A DNA stretch of 64,000 nucleotides from Desulfomicrobium baculatum DSM 4028 (lineage in GTDB: Bacteria > Desulfobacterota > Desulfovibrionia > Desulfovibrionales > Desulfomicrobiaceae). The notes beneath the pieces were generated by a model. The model was not told the origin of the DNA, did no database searches, and saw nothing but the letters and a program-made list of their open reading frames with translations. Below, piece by piece: positions 8,577 through 17,980 of this stretch. A program made the position numbers and the translations under genes. Location of the stretch: NCBI RefSeq assembly GCF_000023225.1, contig NC_013173.1, positions 374,501-438,500 of the forward strand. The letters are read 5' to 3'. Position 1 is the stretch's first letter; each line of letters begins with the position of its first letter.

Positions 8577-10209
8577 CTCCTTTTCCGAACAAGAAGGATT
8601 GCGGATGCCGATCGATGGCTCCGCTCAGTTCGCGCATGGCCCGCAAGGTCAGGGTCAATTCCTCAAGCGTCTTCTTGGCGTTGTAATTGAGCGCGGAATC
8701 CTGCCCAAGGGTTTTCTGCAGCTCTTCCAGGGTCTTTTGCAAGGCGATCAGGTTGGACTGCAAGAGGGGCGACGTCTCGCTGGTGAGGCTGCGGGCAAAT
8801 CCTCCGGCCTCCTTGACCGCGACGGTGATTTCCCTGATCGCGCCGGTAGTCTCCTTGAGCAGCGAATCAAGATTGTTCCCGATTTTCTCCAGCGGCACCT
8901 TTTCCAGGTTGCGAGTGATCTTGGCGATGCTGTCCTGGATCTGGTCAAGAGAACCGGGGACACTGGGGATGACCGCAAAGCCGTTTTCATATCCCATCAC
9001 GGCTTTGGGCTCCTGGGGATAAAATCCCAAATCGACGAGCATCTGTCCGGTCAACAGATTGCCGGATTTGAGCTGTGCCTTCATGTTGCGCTCTTCCACG
9101 AACCATTTGAGCACCGGCTCCCCTTTCATCGATTCAAGGTTGGGAACGGCAGTGAGAATGTTGGCGATTCGTTCCGGTTCGATGGACACGATCACCGGAA
9201 CACGCATTTCCTTGCGAGTCGTGTCATAGATCAGATCGATCTTGGCCACCTCGCCGATCTTGATCCCGTAGACTTCCACTGGTGCTCCAATGCTGAGCCC
9301 CCGGACCGACTGGTCGAAATAGATCAGCCAGTTCTTGCGCACGGTATAGAGCTGTTCATGAATACTGTCGAAGTCCTGATACAGCGAGAAGACGTGATCC
9401 TCGTCGACATCGCCGCCTGGCTCCGCACCTTCCGGAACATCAAAGGCCAGAGCCCCGGAAACGATGGAGATCAGCGACTGGGTGTCGACTTTGAGTCCCT
9501 CGGCGGACAGGGAGACATCTACCCCGCTGGCGTTCCAGAACCGGGTGTTTTGGGTGACCTTGGCATGGTGCGGGGCCTCGATGAAGATCTGGACGTCGAT
9601 GGCCTGCCCGTCCGGGGCAAAACCGAAGCTGACCACCTGTCCGACCTGAATCTGGCGGTAGTAGACCGGCATGCCGATGCTTAGAGAGCCGCGCTGCATG
9701 GAGCGCAGCCAGAAGTGGCGTCCCGGCAGACCCGTGGTCACGACCGGAGGAACCTCAAGACCGGTAAAATCCTTCGTTTGCGCTCCGCCGAGGGCGGGAT
9801 CGACGCCGATGAAGGCACCCGAGAGCAGGGTGTCAAGGCCCGAGGCCGTGCCGCCCCGTATCTGCGCCCGCGTGATCCAGAAGCGGGTCTTGTCGTTCAA
9901 AAAGCGCTCGAAATCCTTGGACAGATCCGCTGTGACCACCACGTGCTGGAGATCGTCGCCAAGGCGGATCTCGGTGACCTGACCCACGATCACATCCTTG
10001 AACTTGATCTTGGTCTTCCCGGCCTCCAGGCCGTCGGCCGAGGGGAAGGAGATGCTGATCACCGGCCCCTTCTCGCTGTAGGCCTTGAAAACCAGCCACC
10101 CGCCGATGACCAGGGCCACGAGAGGGACGATCCATACCAGGGGGATGCCGCTTTTTTTTCTGATCTGTGCCGGGGCCGCATACTGCTCGGCCTGATTGAT
10201 ATCGGTCAT
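8551..10209 (-). CDS. pqiB: PqiB-type MCE protein, three MCE domains
   Basis: 552 residues: an N-terminal cytoplasmic tail, one membrane helix (about 22-42, IPLVWIVPLVALVIGGW), then three MCE units beginning at about GPVISISFPSADGLEAGKT, LSIGMPVYYRQIQVGQV and LSIGAPVEVYGIKIGEV, and a long C-terminal helical region (about 420-552) that forms a needle in family members. This is the PqiB architecture of a periplasm-spanning lipid conduit. The start at 10209 (MTDINQAEQY) is chosen because it overlaps the upstream stop as ATGA. The frame continues open upstream to 10737, but that part lies over the PqiA-like gene. Confidence 0.93.
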   Translation of the reverse strand: MTDINQAEQYAAPAQIRKKSGIPLVWIVPLVALVIGGWLVFKAYSEKGPVISISFPSADGLEAGKTKIKFKDVIVGQVTEIRLGDDLQHVVVTADLSKDFERFLNDKTRFWITRAQIRGGTASGLDTLLSGAFIGVDPALGGAQTKDFTGLEVPPVVTTGLPGRHFWLRSMQRGSLSIGMPVYYRQIQVGQVVSFGFAPDGQAIDVQIFIEAPHHAKVTQNTRFWNASGVDVSLSAEGLKVDTQSLISIVSGALAFDVPEGAEPGGDVDEDHVFSLYQDFDSIHEQLYTVRKNWLIYFDQSVRGLSIGAPVEVYGIKIGEVAKIDLIYDTTRKEMRVPVIVSIEPERIANILTAVPNLESMKGEPVLKWFVEERNMKAQLKSGNLLTGQMLVDLGFYPQEPKAVMGYENGFAVIPSVPGSLDQIQDSIAKITRNLEKVPLEKIGNNLDSLLKETTGAIREITVAVKEAGGFARSLTSETSPLLQSNLIALQKTLEELQKTLGQDSALNYNAKKTLEELTLTLRAMRELSGAIDRHPQSFLFGKGDDKDDTKK

Positions 10210-10838
10210 GAATCCTCCTCGATGACATCCCAGATGATGCGCGGGTCGAAACTCTCTGCCGCGAGCATGGTCAGCACCACCACGCAGGCGAAATATACCG
10301 CGGCCGGTCCGGCCTCGATGCTGGCCACAGCGCCCAGCTTGACCAGGGCCACCAGGATGGTGACCACGTAAACATCGACCATGGACCAGCGTCCAGCCAG
10401 TTCCGTGATGCGGTACAGCACGGTGCGGTCCCTGGGTCGCCAGTGGGAGCGCAGCTGCACGCTCACCAGCAGGAAAATCAGAATGGCAAGCTTGGCTATG
10501 GGCACGAAAATGCTGGCAATGAAGATGACGGCCGCGATTTCCCACGATCCGCTGTGCATGAAATAGATGACCCCGCTCATGATGGTGTCGGCCTGTACGG
10601 AGCCGAGAGCCGAGGTGATGGTCATGGGCAGGACGTTGGCCGGAATGTACAAAATGGCCGCCGCCAGCAGCAGGGCCCAGGCCCGGGCGATGCTGCCGGG
10701 CTTGCGCGGGTGCAGGCTCGCGCCGCACCTCGGGCAACGGGCAGCGCCCGGGGCCGGCGGGTCTCCCTTAACAAGCAGATGGCAGTCGTGGCAGCTGACC
10801 AGACCAACGCTTTTCGCCGATGTCAGGCGGGCGGTCAT
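10206..10838 (-). CDS. pqiA: PqiA-like inner-membrane protein, second half unit
   Basis: 210 residues. An N-terminal zinc-ribbon-like segment (CHDCHLL ... CPRCGASL) is followed by about four membrane helices (LLLAAAILYIPANVLPM, IAAVIFIASIFVPIAKLAIL, and two more). E. coli PqiA is one protein of about 420 residues made of two such halves; here each half is its own gene. This one ends four bases into pqiB (ATGA) and starts four bases inside the upstream half. Start chosen at MTARLTSAKS on that overlap rather than the longer frame to 11018, whose extra residues are low-complexity and basic. Confidence 0.85.
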   Translation of the reverse strand: MTARLTSAKSVGLVSCHDCHLLVKGDPPAPGAARCPRCGASLHPRKPGSIARAWALLLAAAILYIPANVLPMTITSALGSVQADTIMSGVIYFMHSGSWEIAAVIFIASIFVPIAKLAILIFLLVSVQLRSHWRPRDRTVLYRITELAGRWSMVDVYVVTILVALVKLGAVASIEAGPAAVYFACVVVLTMLAAESFDPRIIWDVIEEDS

Positions 10839-11518
10839 CGGCGCGGGTCCAGCCGCTCCCACATGAGGGGCGGGTCGAGGGTGGTCATGGCGGCGGTCAT
10901 GACAATGGTCAGAAGACCCAGCGCCACGACCGCGATTCCGGGGATGATGGTCGCCATCTTGGCGAGTTTGACCAGCGCCACCAGAATGCCGATGAGAAAA
11001 ACCTCCATCATGGCCCACGAATCAAGATGGCGGATGACGCGGAAGATGAGTATGGAACCGGGCGCGCAAAGCTGCAATCGCAACGGAACGAGAATATACA
11101 TGAGCCCCACCAGCTGGGCCAGCGGAATGGCCACACAGGTCAGCAGCACCAGACCGCCAAGACCGTAGAGGTGCTGCTTCCAGAGTTCGAGGATGCCGGT
11201 CAGCAGCGTGCTCTCCTGCACGAACCCGCCGCTCTTCATGGCCAGGAAGGGGTTGGTCAGGGCGATGGCAAAGAGCACCACCCCGCACAGGGCGAAGGCC
11301 AAGGGCCGGTCGATGCAGTTTCTTTTCCGCCGGTACAGTACGGCCCCGCAGCGCGGACACAGCGAGGTCGATCCGGGCGGACCCGAGACCTCGGTCAGGA
11401 GGTCGCAATTGTGGCAGGCCAGCACGCGTTTCGGTGCTTCACACAGCGCCTCGGCATGCGTCACGTTGCCGTGGTCTTCTGTTTCTCCCCGCAGAGGATT
11501 TCCGTTTTCAAGGGTCAT
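10835..11518 (-). CDS. pqiA: PqiA-like inner-membrane protein, first half unit
   Basis: 227 residues; paralogous to the gene downstream. It has a cytoplasmic zinc-ribbon-like motif (CHNCDLL ... CPRCGAVLYRRK) and about four membrane spans (LAFALCGVVLFAIALTNPFLA, GLVLLTCVAIPLAQLVGLMYI and others), with the conserved SWAMMEVFLIGILVALVKLA segment shared with its neighbour (SMVDVYVVTILVALVKLG). Together the two half units supply the membrane part of the Pqi lipid-transport complex. The start at 11518 is the first plausible Met; the following gene overlaps by ATGA. Confidence 0.85.
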   Translation of the reverse strand: MTLENGNPLRGETEDHGNVTHAEALCEAPKRVLACHNCDLLTEVSGPPGSTSLCPRCGAVLYRRKRNCIDRPLAFALCGVVLFAIALTNPFLAMKSGGFVQESTLLTGILELWKQHLYGLGGLVLLTCVAIPLAQLVGLMYILVPLRLQLCAPGSILIFRVIRHLDSWAMMEVFLIGILVALVKLAKMATIIPGIAVVALGLLTIVMTAAMTTLDPPLMWERLDPRR

Positions 11519-11544
11519 TTGTCATCCTTGTTGCCAGCCATGCG

Positions 11545-11796
11545 TCAGTCGATGATTTCGGCGTCCCGGATGACCCCGTCCGGAAGGACATCCGGTTGCG
11601 GAGTGACCTGGATGTACTTGATGCTCGAAACAGGCATGACGATCAGGCTGCCTGCCGTCTCGACGACGATCTTGTCCTGCTCCAACGCCTTCTTGACCTT
11701 GGTGGCCAGGGTGGCGGTGTCCGTGACCTTCGGGTACCTGAAGGCGATTTTCGACCCGTCCGTGAAATGAACGTTCATAGTTGCCATTTGAGTCAT
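11545..11796 (-). CDS. Small unknown protein preceding the pqi operon
   Basis: 83 residues (77 if the internal Met is used), no signal peptide or membrane segment, alternating beta-strand pattern (MNVHFTDGSKIAFRYPKV, then DKIVVETAGSLIVMPVSSIKYIQV), which looks like a small beta-sandwich or LytTR/SH3-like fold; not a family I can name. It is 26 bases upstream of the first pqiA-like gene and on the same strand, with GGAGGAAAAG close to its ATG, so it is probably the first gene of the operon. Confidence 0.6.
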   Translation of the reverse strand: MTQMATMNVHFTDGSKIAFRYPKVTDTATLATKVKKALEQDKIVVETAGSLIVMPVSSIKYIQVTPQPDVLPDGVIRDAEIID

Positions 11797-12356
11797 GATG
11801 CTTTTCCTCCGGTGGAACGTTCACATCCCCGGCCTGACGGAATACGCCGGCAGGCCGGGGATGAAAAGTCAGGGTTTCTCGACGCTGAGGGTCGGCCTAC
11901 CGGCCGGCGTTGTATCCGATCTGAGGCGGCTTCCTTACTCCACATCGGCTGCTGCGCATAGAGCTGTACTCCAGCCTCCACAAATTGCATACCATGCCGA
12001 ACAGGCTAACGCCAATGTCCGCGCTGTGCCGCATCGTCCCCTTTTTCGACGACACTGGACCCATGAAACCCGGCGCACGTTTGACCCCGGGACGAAATAT
12101 CGTCTCGGATTACGCACTGGAGTTCCGGGGAAACGTTTGCCACATTCGATCATGCGTCGACCTGTCATGGGTCATGGTGCCGGTGTATGGGGTTGAATGT
12201 GAGAATTTTTCACTTTGCCAATAGTCGAAGCCACCGTGTTGATTCAGCTCCGCTTTCAAACGTATTGAAGTGAGATGTCGCGGACGTCTCCACGGACATG
12301 GTGATCCGGCTCGGCCACTTGTCCTGTTTCATTCAGTTCGGTGGCAAGGGCGACGG
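11797..12356. other. Non-coding gap between mscS and the pqi operon
   Basis: 560 bases on the 5' side of the pqi operon and the 3' side of the minus-strand channel gene. Frames of up to 133 codons on the plus strand lack ribosome-binding sites and are rich in Arg/Pro/His, typical of spurious frames. The one clear element is the inverted repeat at 11824-11863. A promoter for the pqi operon is expected here but I cannot place it. Confidence 0.55.
11824..11863. repeat. Perfect 13-bp inverted repeat upstream of the pqi operon
   Basis: CATCCCCGGCCTG (11824-11836) and its exact reverse complement (11851-11863) flank a 14-base loop. It lies 28 bases upstream of the 83-codon gene start, in the leader of the minus-strand transcript. 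There is no T-run after it on the minus strand. It could be a regulatory hairpin, an mRNA-stabilising structure or a REP-like element. Confidence 0.6.
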
Positions 12357-14678
12357 TCAGTCTTCTGGCGCTTTTGCCTTGTCGGCAGCAGCGGCCGCGA
12401 TACGGGCCTTCTCCTCTTCGTCCAGGAGCACGGCGGCAGCGGCGCCGCTGATGGCGGATCCGGCAGCGTTCTTTGGGCCGTCACTCATGGCCAGGATAGA
12501 CTGGACTTCAGGCGGTAGATATACGGTCACGTTGCGGTGCGCGAACTCGATCCCGTTCTTGTGGAAAGCTTCCTGGATGCGACGATAGACTTCCTTGCGC
12601 GTCACGAACTGGCGTCCGGGAACGGTCTTGAACTTGACTCGCAAGATCATGGCCGAGTCTTCCATGCCACGCACGCCGTTGGACTTGATGTCGCTCAGCA
12701 TCCCGCCTTTCAGTTCCTCGTTGGCCTGGATTTCCTTGTTCACGCGTTTGATGACCTTGCGTATTTTTTCGATATCGGCGTCATAGCGGATTCGGAAGTC
12801 GAGTTTGGTGATGATGTAGTCCCGGCTGAAGTTCTGCAGGATTTTGAGCCCACCGAAGGGCACCGTGTAGATCATGCCCCTGGGGTGTCGAAGTCTCATG
12901 GAACGCAACGAGATGCGCTCCACGGTTCCCTTGGCCGAACCGGTCTCAACGTAGTCTCCAACACGGAAGGCGTCGTCGATGAGAAAGAAGATTCCGGAGA
13001 GGATGTCTTTGACCAGGGTCTGGGCCCCGAAACCGATGGCCAGCCCAATCACTCCTGCACCGGCGATAAGGGGTGCGATGTCGACTCCCAGCGCGGAAAG
13101 GGCCATGAGCGTGCCCATGATCACCAGGACGGCCATGAGGAATTTGCGCAAGAGTACGAGTAGCGTCGCTTTGCGCGACCCCCCGGCGCCTCCGCCTTCG
13201 TCCATTTCCTCGAGATTGGCGCCCGACAGGGCCAACTCCTCCTGCAAGTGACGGTCGATCCTGATGCTGATGATTTCCCAGATGAGAAGGCAGGCCACGC
13301 CCACAAACAGTATGCCAAGCAGATCGCGCGCGAAAAGCCAGCCCATGGGGATGTTGACCCCCCATATCTTGAACATGAAAAAGACTGGGAAGACGATTAA
13401 AACCACCCGCAACATCTTGTGGACGACCGGATAGTATTCCTTGATGCCCTGCTTTTTCGGCAAGGGTTGAAATGCGGTCCGGGACAGCGCCGCGCCTGCA
13501 TCGTCAGCGTCGCCGTTCAGGGAAAACGACACGCGTTCGTCCCGGGAGGCCATTTCGAGCAGTTTGCGGCCCCAGAGATCCAGGCCGATGCACACGGGGA
13601 TCAGAAAAATTCCGAGGACCAGACGCACAAGGGATTCCTTGACCGTCAACGCTCGGATGCTCCAGAACACTCCTAAAAACAGGGCATACGCCAAGGCCGG
13701 ATAGTGCCAATGACGGACCAGCAGCGACTGTAACGAATGGGTGGAGGCAATTGTCGGCATGGCTTCCACAACGCGCCGCCTGTTGAAGAGGATCATGGCG
13801 CAGAGGAGAAGGCTTATCGTGATTCCGGCCGAAGCGTGCAGGATCGTACCCAGGGCTGCCGCTCCTCCGACATGCTCCAGGATCATGCTGAATACGCCGA
13901 GAACGGCCGCCAGCCAGGTCATCGCCATCAGCCAGCGGTACAGGCTTGATGCAGCGGCATCGGTCAAGGGAACCGGGCGCACCTCAGGCGAATCGGGGGC
14001 GAGAAGGATCTTGGCAAAAATTTGCAGGATGAGAGCGTATGTGAGTCCGATGAAGAAAATACTTCCCATGATCCGCTCTGGACCGGATCCTGGAAACGCA
14101 ACAAGCAGAAGAATGAAGAAAATCCCGAAATAAACTCCAAGGGAGAACACGTTGAGAATGATTCTCAAAATGAAGACGTTGATTACTCCAAACCCTTGCA
14201 CAGGATTTGAGCACATTTTCAGTTTCATTTTCTTATCAAAAAAAAGTCTAAGAATCAGAAGAATGAAAAGCGAAAATATTGTAATTCCCATTAAAGTGAA
14301 CGTGACGCTAAATAAATGCTCACGTCCTTGATTATTGCATAGGCGATTTTCGATTTCGCGCGAATTCGAAATTTCACGCAATGCTTCTGTTTTGAGGGAC
14401 TCTATACTCGATATGAAACCAAGGCTTTTATTTTCCATGGAGGAAAGCAGCATCTGGAGAGCATTGTTTTGAGCGGGAATGCGCTTGAGGCCTTGGAGCG
14501 TTTGCTCCGTTACGGGCAAGGACGAGGATGGGTTGGGATTAACACCCGTGAGCGTGCCGGCACGTCCTGCCGCATGGCTTTCCTGCACCACTGCGGCCTC
14601 TTCCGCTCCGTAACCGCATGAAAGGGACAGCAGCAGAAGAAAGACCGGCAGGAACCATCTGAAGCATAGGGACGGCAT
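12357..14678 (-). CDS. Large MscS-family mechanosensitive channel
   Basis: 773 residues with a signal peptide (start MPSLCFRWF at 14678, cleavage after about residue 24), a periplasmic helical segment, about ten membrane helices, and a C-terminal MscS core. The pore helix is Gly/Ala-rich (IAPLIAGAGVIGLAIGFGAQTLVKDILSG), followed by the MscS beta domain (YVETGSAKGTVERISLRSMRLR) and alpha/beta domain. This is the KefA/MscK-like large subclass that opens under membrane tension to release osmolytes. The longer frame to 14723 is not used because the signal peptide starts at 14678. A short Ala-rich cytoplasmic tail follows the alpha/beta domain. Confidence 0.9.
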   Translation of the reverse strand: MPSLCFRWFLPVFLLLLSLSCGYGAEEAAVVQESHAAGRAGTLTGVNPNPSSSLPVTEQTLQGLKRIPAQNNALQMLLSSMENKSLGFISSIESLKTEALREISNSREIENRLCNNQGREHLFSVTFTLMGITIFSLFILLILRLFFDKKMKLKMCSNPVQGFGVINVFILRIILNVFSLGVYFGIFFILLLVAFPGSGPERIMGSIFFIGLTYALILQIFAKILLAPDSPEVRPVPLTDAAASSLYRWLMAMTWLAAVLGVFSMILEHVGGAAALGTILHASAGITISLLLCAMILFNRRRVVEAMPTIASTHSLQSLLVRHWHYPALAYALFLGVFWSIRALTVKESLVRLVLGIFLIPVCIGLDLWGRKLLEMASRDERVSFSLNGDADDAGAALSRTAFQPLPKKQGIKEYYPVVHKMLRVVLIVFPVFFMFKIWGVNIPMGWLFARDLLGILFVGVACLLIWEIISIRIDRHLQEELALSGANLEEMDEGGGAGGSRKATLLVLLRKFLMAVLVIMGTLMALSALGVDIAPLIAGAGVIGLAIGFGAQTLVKDILSGIFFLIDDAFRVGDYVETGSAKGTVERISLRSMRLRHPRGMIYTVPFGGLKILQNFSRDYIITKLDFRIRYDADIEKIRKVIKRVNKEIQANEELKGGMLSDIKSNGVRGMEDSAMILRVKFKTVPGRQFVTRKEVYRRIQEAFHKNGIEFAHRNVTVYLPPEVQSILAMSDGPKNAAGSAISGAAAAVLLDEEEKARIAAAAADKAKAPED

Positions 14679-14764
14679 GTCGACTCCATTATTGTTTGAG
14701 GTAACGGGACCTCTCCTGATCACGACGTCACGCCGGGTCTATCATACTTCCCCCGCTCCAGTGC

Positions 14765-16009
14765 TCACTGCGTGGGAACATACCCGTAAAAATCGGGCAT
14801 CCAGAGAGGTTCGTGACCAGGACAAACCGCCAAGGGGGACCGCAGGGCGATCTTGTCTACACGGGAATTAATGACTTCGAACGCGGTCATGGGGAACGTG
14901 GCGAGCCGCTGTTCATACTGCGAACTGTTTTCCAGCAGGTGCACAAGTTTGTCGCGCATATCCTCGGCCGTGACCGTCTCCTGCGGAATGTATTCGAGAA
15001 GACCCTGCGCCGCGAAAATCTGCGCCCGCATGAGCTGCTCCCTGCGAGGGATGCTGCGGGGGATGATAAGCATGGGGCGCGCCGCGCAGATGAGTTCGCA
15101 CATGGTGTTGTATCCGCCCATGGAGACCACGCAGTCGGACGCGAGCATGATCTTCTCGATTTTGCGGTGGAACTTGACGATGCGTATTTTGAGTCTGCGG
15201 GCCCGGGAAGCCAGCTCATCGTAAAGGTTCGCTTTCAGCATCGGGCCGGTGACGATCATGGATTTGAAACCGCAGTCCGGCCTAGCCTCCAGCATGGACA
15301 GATACGTATCGATGACCTTGAAACCGTCGCCTCCACCGCCCGCCGTGACGAGGACGAATTTTTCCCCGTTGCAGAGCCCGAGTTCACGGCGGATGCCCGG
15401 ACGGTTTCTCAATCGTGGAATCTGCCTCGGGATGTATCCCGTGAAATGGGTTTTCGATTCGATGTTCTCCGGCATGGCGTATTGTCGGACGGCGTCGAAG
15501 ATATGCTGGCTCCCATATACCCATATTTCGGAGTAAAGTTGCTCAAAGACTGCGTACATCTTGCGCTCCTTCCACTCCTGGATGGTGCTTTCCGGAGTGT
15601 CCATGATGTCGCGCAAACCCAGTACGACCTTGGTTTTCGGAGAGTTTTCACGCAACCAGATCAGCGTGGCCGTGATCTCAAGCTTGAGGCCGAGGGGCGC
15701 CTTGTCGACCAGAAACAGGTCCGGTCTGAATGTCTGGGCTGTAGCCAGGATGATGTTTTGACGGATGGCCAGGATCAGTTGCGGGGCTATCTCCATGGAA
15801 TGCGGAACGTAGACCTCGTTGCTCTGCTTGATCATGCCCGGGATTCGCACGAAATCGATGCCCTTGGGGATGTCGAACCGCCCCACAATGGGCGAACCGG
15901 TCAGGATGAGAACCTGATGACCTTTGGCCAGCAGAGTCTGGGCCAACGTCATGGTTCGCCGGATGTGGCCCAAGCCATAGGTATCGTGTGAGTACATGAG
16001 TATTTTCAT
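14765..16009 (-). CDS. MurG-like (GT-B) glycosyltransferase, paralog 1
   Basis: 414 residues, GT-B fold. The N-terminus is MKILMYSHDTYGLGHIRR and the nucleotide-sugar side carries VLVTAGGGGDG at about 230 and SMGGYNTMCEL at about 305, the MurG-like donor-site motif. No signal peptide or membrane span, so a cytoplasmic or membrane-associated transferase. A close paralog lies at 50055-51230 (same N-terminus and same GGYNTMCE motif) as first gene of a glycosyltransferase operon. This copy has a unique C-terminal extension of about 25 residues (PLWMPDFYGYVPT). Sugar and acceptor unknown. Confidence 0.8.
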   Translation of the reverse strand: MKILMYSHDTYGLGHIRRTMTLAQTLLAKGHQVLILTGSPIVGRFDIPKGIDFVRIPGMIKQSNEVYVPHSMEIAPQLILAIRQNIILATAQTFRPDLFLVDKAPLGLKLEITATLIWLRENSPKTKVVLGLRDIMDTPESTIQEWKERKMYAVFEQLYSEIWVYGSQHIFDAVRQYAMPENIESKTHFTGYIPRQIPRLRNRPGIRRELGLCNGEKFVLVTAGGGGDGFKVIDTYLSMLEARPDCGFKSMIVTGPMLKANLYDELASRARRLKIRIVKFHRKIEKIMLASDCVVSMGGYNTMCELICAARPMLIIPRSIPRREQLMRAQIFAAQGLLEYIPQETVTAEDMRDKLVHLLENSSQYEQRLATFPMTAFEVINSRVDKIALRSPLAVCPGHEPLWMPDFYGYVPTQ

Positions 16010-16519
16010 ACGTATCTTGGATCAGGTATCATTAATAGCAACCGCTAGAAACAACAAACCGAGCAGCATGATACGGACAAATCAAATCCCACACCAAAAA
16101 TGCGCACAAAGCGATGATGTCAAAATATACTGAAGTTATTATTTTTTTCTATCTAGTCCCCTCTTGGAATGACTAGTCCCAACAAAATGTGGGTGAAATA
16201 TAAAATCCGGGTCGCAATATCGACCATTTCCTGTTCTTTTCACCGCTCAAAGTAACCTCATCCGAAACATTGACCACCAGATTGATCCGCTTGGTCTCCT
16301 GAAACGAACACATCGCCACGGAGCAAAATGCGGCATAAGCAAGAACATCCTGAAAGCCCGAGAAACGGCGGCATTTTTTTGGGCTTTGATTTTTTCAGCT
16401 CCGTGAGTGAAGAGAACAGGTATGTGATCGAGTGAAGGCGGGACAAGGACGTGATATATCCAGCAGATGCGCGTAGCGTCTTGTGCAATCAATACATTGG
16501 GAAGCAAAGGTGAGAGAAA
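16010..16519. other. Divergent intergenic region, glycosyltransferase / DUF362 gene
   Basis: 510 bases, AT-rich in the first half. Contains two direct copies of CTAGTCCC at 16153-16160 and 16173-16180 (20-base period). A TTGACA on the minus strand near 16125 could be a -35 element for the glycosyltransferase, but the matching -10 is poor. No gene seen. Confidence 0.45.
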
Positions 16520-17653
16520 ATGGAGAAAGCAAAGGTTTATTTTACCGATTTCCGCACTGTGGCTTTCGGAGACGGGCTGCCCACCAAGCTCAAGAAGATG
16601 ATCAGGAAGGCCGGGATCGGGGAGATCGACATGGATGGGAAGTTCGTGGCCATCAAGCTGCATTTCGGCGAGTTGGGCAACGTCAGCTATCTTCGTCCCA
16701 ATTACGCGAGGGCCGTGGCAGACCTGGTCAAGGAGCTGGGCGGCAAGCCCTTCCTGACCGACTGCAACACCATGTATCCGGGCAAGCGCAAGAACGCCCT
16801 GGAGCACCTGGAGTGCGCCTGGGAAAACGGGTTCTCGCCGCTGTCGGTCGGGTGCCCCATCCTGATCGGGGATGGGCTGAAGGGGACCGATGATATCGCG
16901 GTGCCTGTCGTGGGCGGGGAATATGTGAAGGAAGCCAAGATCGGGCGGGCCGTCATGGATGCGGACGTGTTCATCAGTCTGACCCATTTCAAGGGGCACG
17001 AGATGACCGGTTTCGGCGGGACCATCAAGAATATCGGCATGGGCTGCGGCTCCCGTGCCGGCAAGACGGAGCAGCACAGCGGCGGCAAGGCCTCCATCGA
17101 CGAGGCCAAATGCCGGGGCTGCATGGCCTGCCTGAAGGAATGCGCCAACGAGGGGCTCTTCTTCGATGAGGAAGCGGGGAAAATGCGCGTCAACGTCGAC
17201 AATTGCGTCGGTTGTGGCCGTTGCCTCGGGGCCTGTAATTTCGACGCCATCGCGTTCAAAAACTTTGCGGCCAATGAGCTCCTGAACAAGCGCATGGCGG
17301 AATACACCAAAGCGGTTGTGGACGGTCGACCACACTTCCACATCTCGCTTATCGTCGATGTCTCTCCCAACTGCGACTGCCACGGGGAAAACGACGCGCC
17401 CATTCTGCCCGATCTGGGCATGTTCGCCTCCTTCGACCCGCTGGCCCTGGACCAAGCCTGCGTGGACGCCTGCATGAAGGCGAGTCCCCTTCCGGGTAGC
17501 CAGCTCTTCGAAAACCTGTCGAAGCCGGATTTCCTTGACCAGCACGACCACTTCAAGAACTCCACGCCCCAGTCGGAATGGCGTTCCTGCCTCGATCATG
17601 CGGAGAAAATCGGCTTGGGCACCCGGGACTATGAGCTGATTTTCGTCAAATAA
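16520..17653 (+). CDS. DUF362 protein with two 4Fe-4S ferredoxin motifs
   Basis: 377 residues, ATG after AAAGGTGAGA. The DUF362 domain (about residues 1-185 plus 240-377) has KLHFGE, ITLTHFKGHEM-like (ISLTHFKGHEMTGFGG) and GMGCGSRAGK. Inserted in it are two complete four-cysteine cluster motifs, CRGCMACLKEC at about 198 and CVGCGRCLGAC at about 230, each followed by further ferredoxin-like sequence. Cytosolic, presumably an electron-transfer or iron-sulfur protein; substrate unknown. It is monocistronic with a strong terminator. Confidence 0.88.
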   Translation: MEKAKVYFTDFRTVAFGDGLPTKLKKMIRKAGIGEIDMDGKFVAIKLHFGELGNVSYLRPNYARAVADLVKELGGKPFLTDCNTMYPGKRKNALEHLECAWENGFSPLSVGCPILIGDGLKGTDDIAVPVVGGEYVKEAKIGRAVMDADVFISLTHFKGHEMTGFGGTIKNIGMGCGSRAGKTEQHSGGKASIDEAKCRGCMACLKECANEGLFFDEEAGKMRVNVDNCVGCGRCLGACNFDAIAFKNFAANELLNKRMAEYTKAVVDGRPHFHISLIVDVSPNCDCHGENDAPILPDLGMFASFDPLALDQACVDACMKASPLPGSQLFENLSKPDFLDQHDHFKNSTPQSEWRSCLDHAEKIGLGTRDYELIFVK

Positions 17654-17694
17654 GCCATGCGCATGAAGCGCAGGCACCTGTCGACAGCTGACCG

Positions 17695-17732
17695 CATAGC
17701 CGAAAAGATTTTTTTTCGGCTATGTTTTTTTT
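17695..17732 (+). terminator. Rho-independent terminator of the DUF362 gene
   Basis: Perfect 12-bp stem CATAGCCGAAAA (17695-17706) with 17713-17724, 6-base loop, then eight T residues. It lies 42 bases after the stop codon. Confidence 0.92.
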
Positions 17733-17980
17733 ACCCCGCCCCGAAACACGGCGCGAAATGCTCGAAGGTGCGCATCCGATGCCTCGGCCTGTTGGCCACG
17801 GCATGTTCCGGGCCCGACACGTGCGGTCATTATTCCGGTTGGCGCGGGCTCTCTTGACAGTCCCCGGATGATGATGCCTAGTCCACTGCATGCTCGGAGC
17901 AGAGTGCTCCTGGATTGCCATGGGTTTGTAATGTGTGCTGCTGTGCTTGAGCTTCGCTTTAAAAAAATGATGGAACCACC
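17733..17980 (+). promoter_or_regulatory. Leader region of the regulator-kinase-potassium operon
   Basis: About 250 non-coding bases before the response-regulator start. A TTGACA at 17854-17859 is the only good -35 hexamer; 17 bases later stands CCTAGT, a weak -10. No sigma-54 GG-N10-GC site is seen. GGA at 17969-17971 before the ATG serves as a weak ribosome-binding site. Confidence 0.3.

Noticed and set aside
11985-12224. 79-codon plus-strand frame in the mscS-pqi gap
   Set aside because: No ribosome-binding site; composition unlike the real genes.
17854-17882. Sigma-70 promoter upstream of the regulator gene
   Set aside because: TTGACA is good but the -10 CCTAGT is poor, so it is only mentioned in the leader entry.
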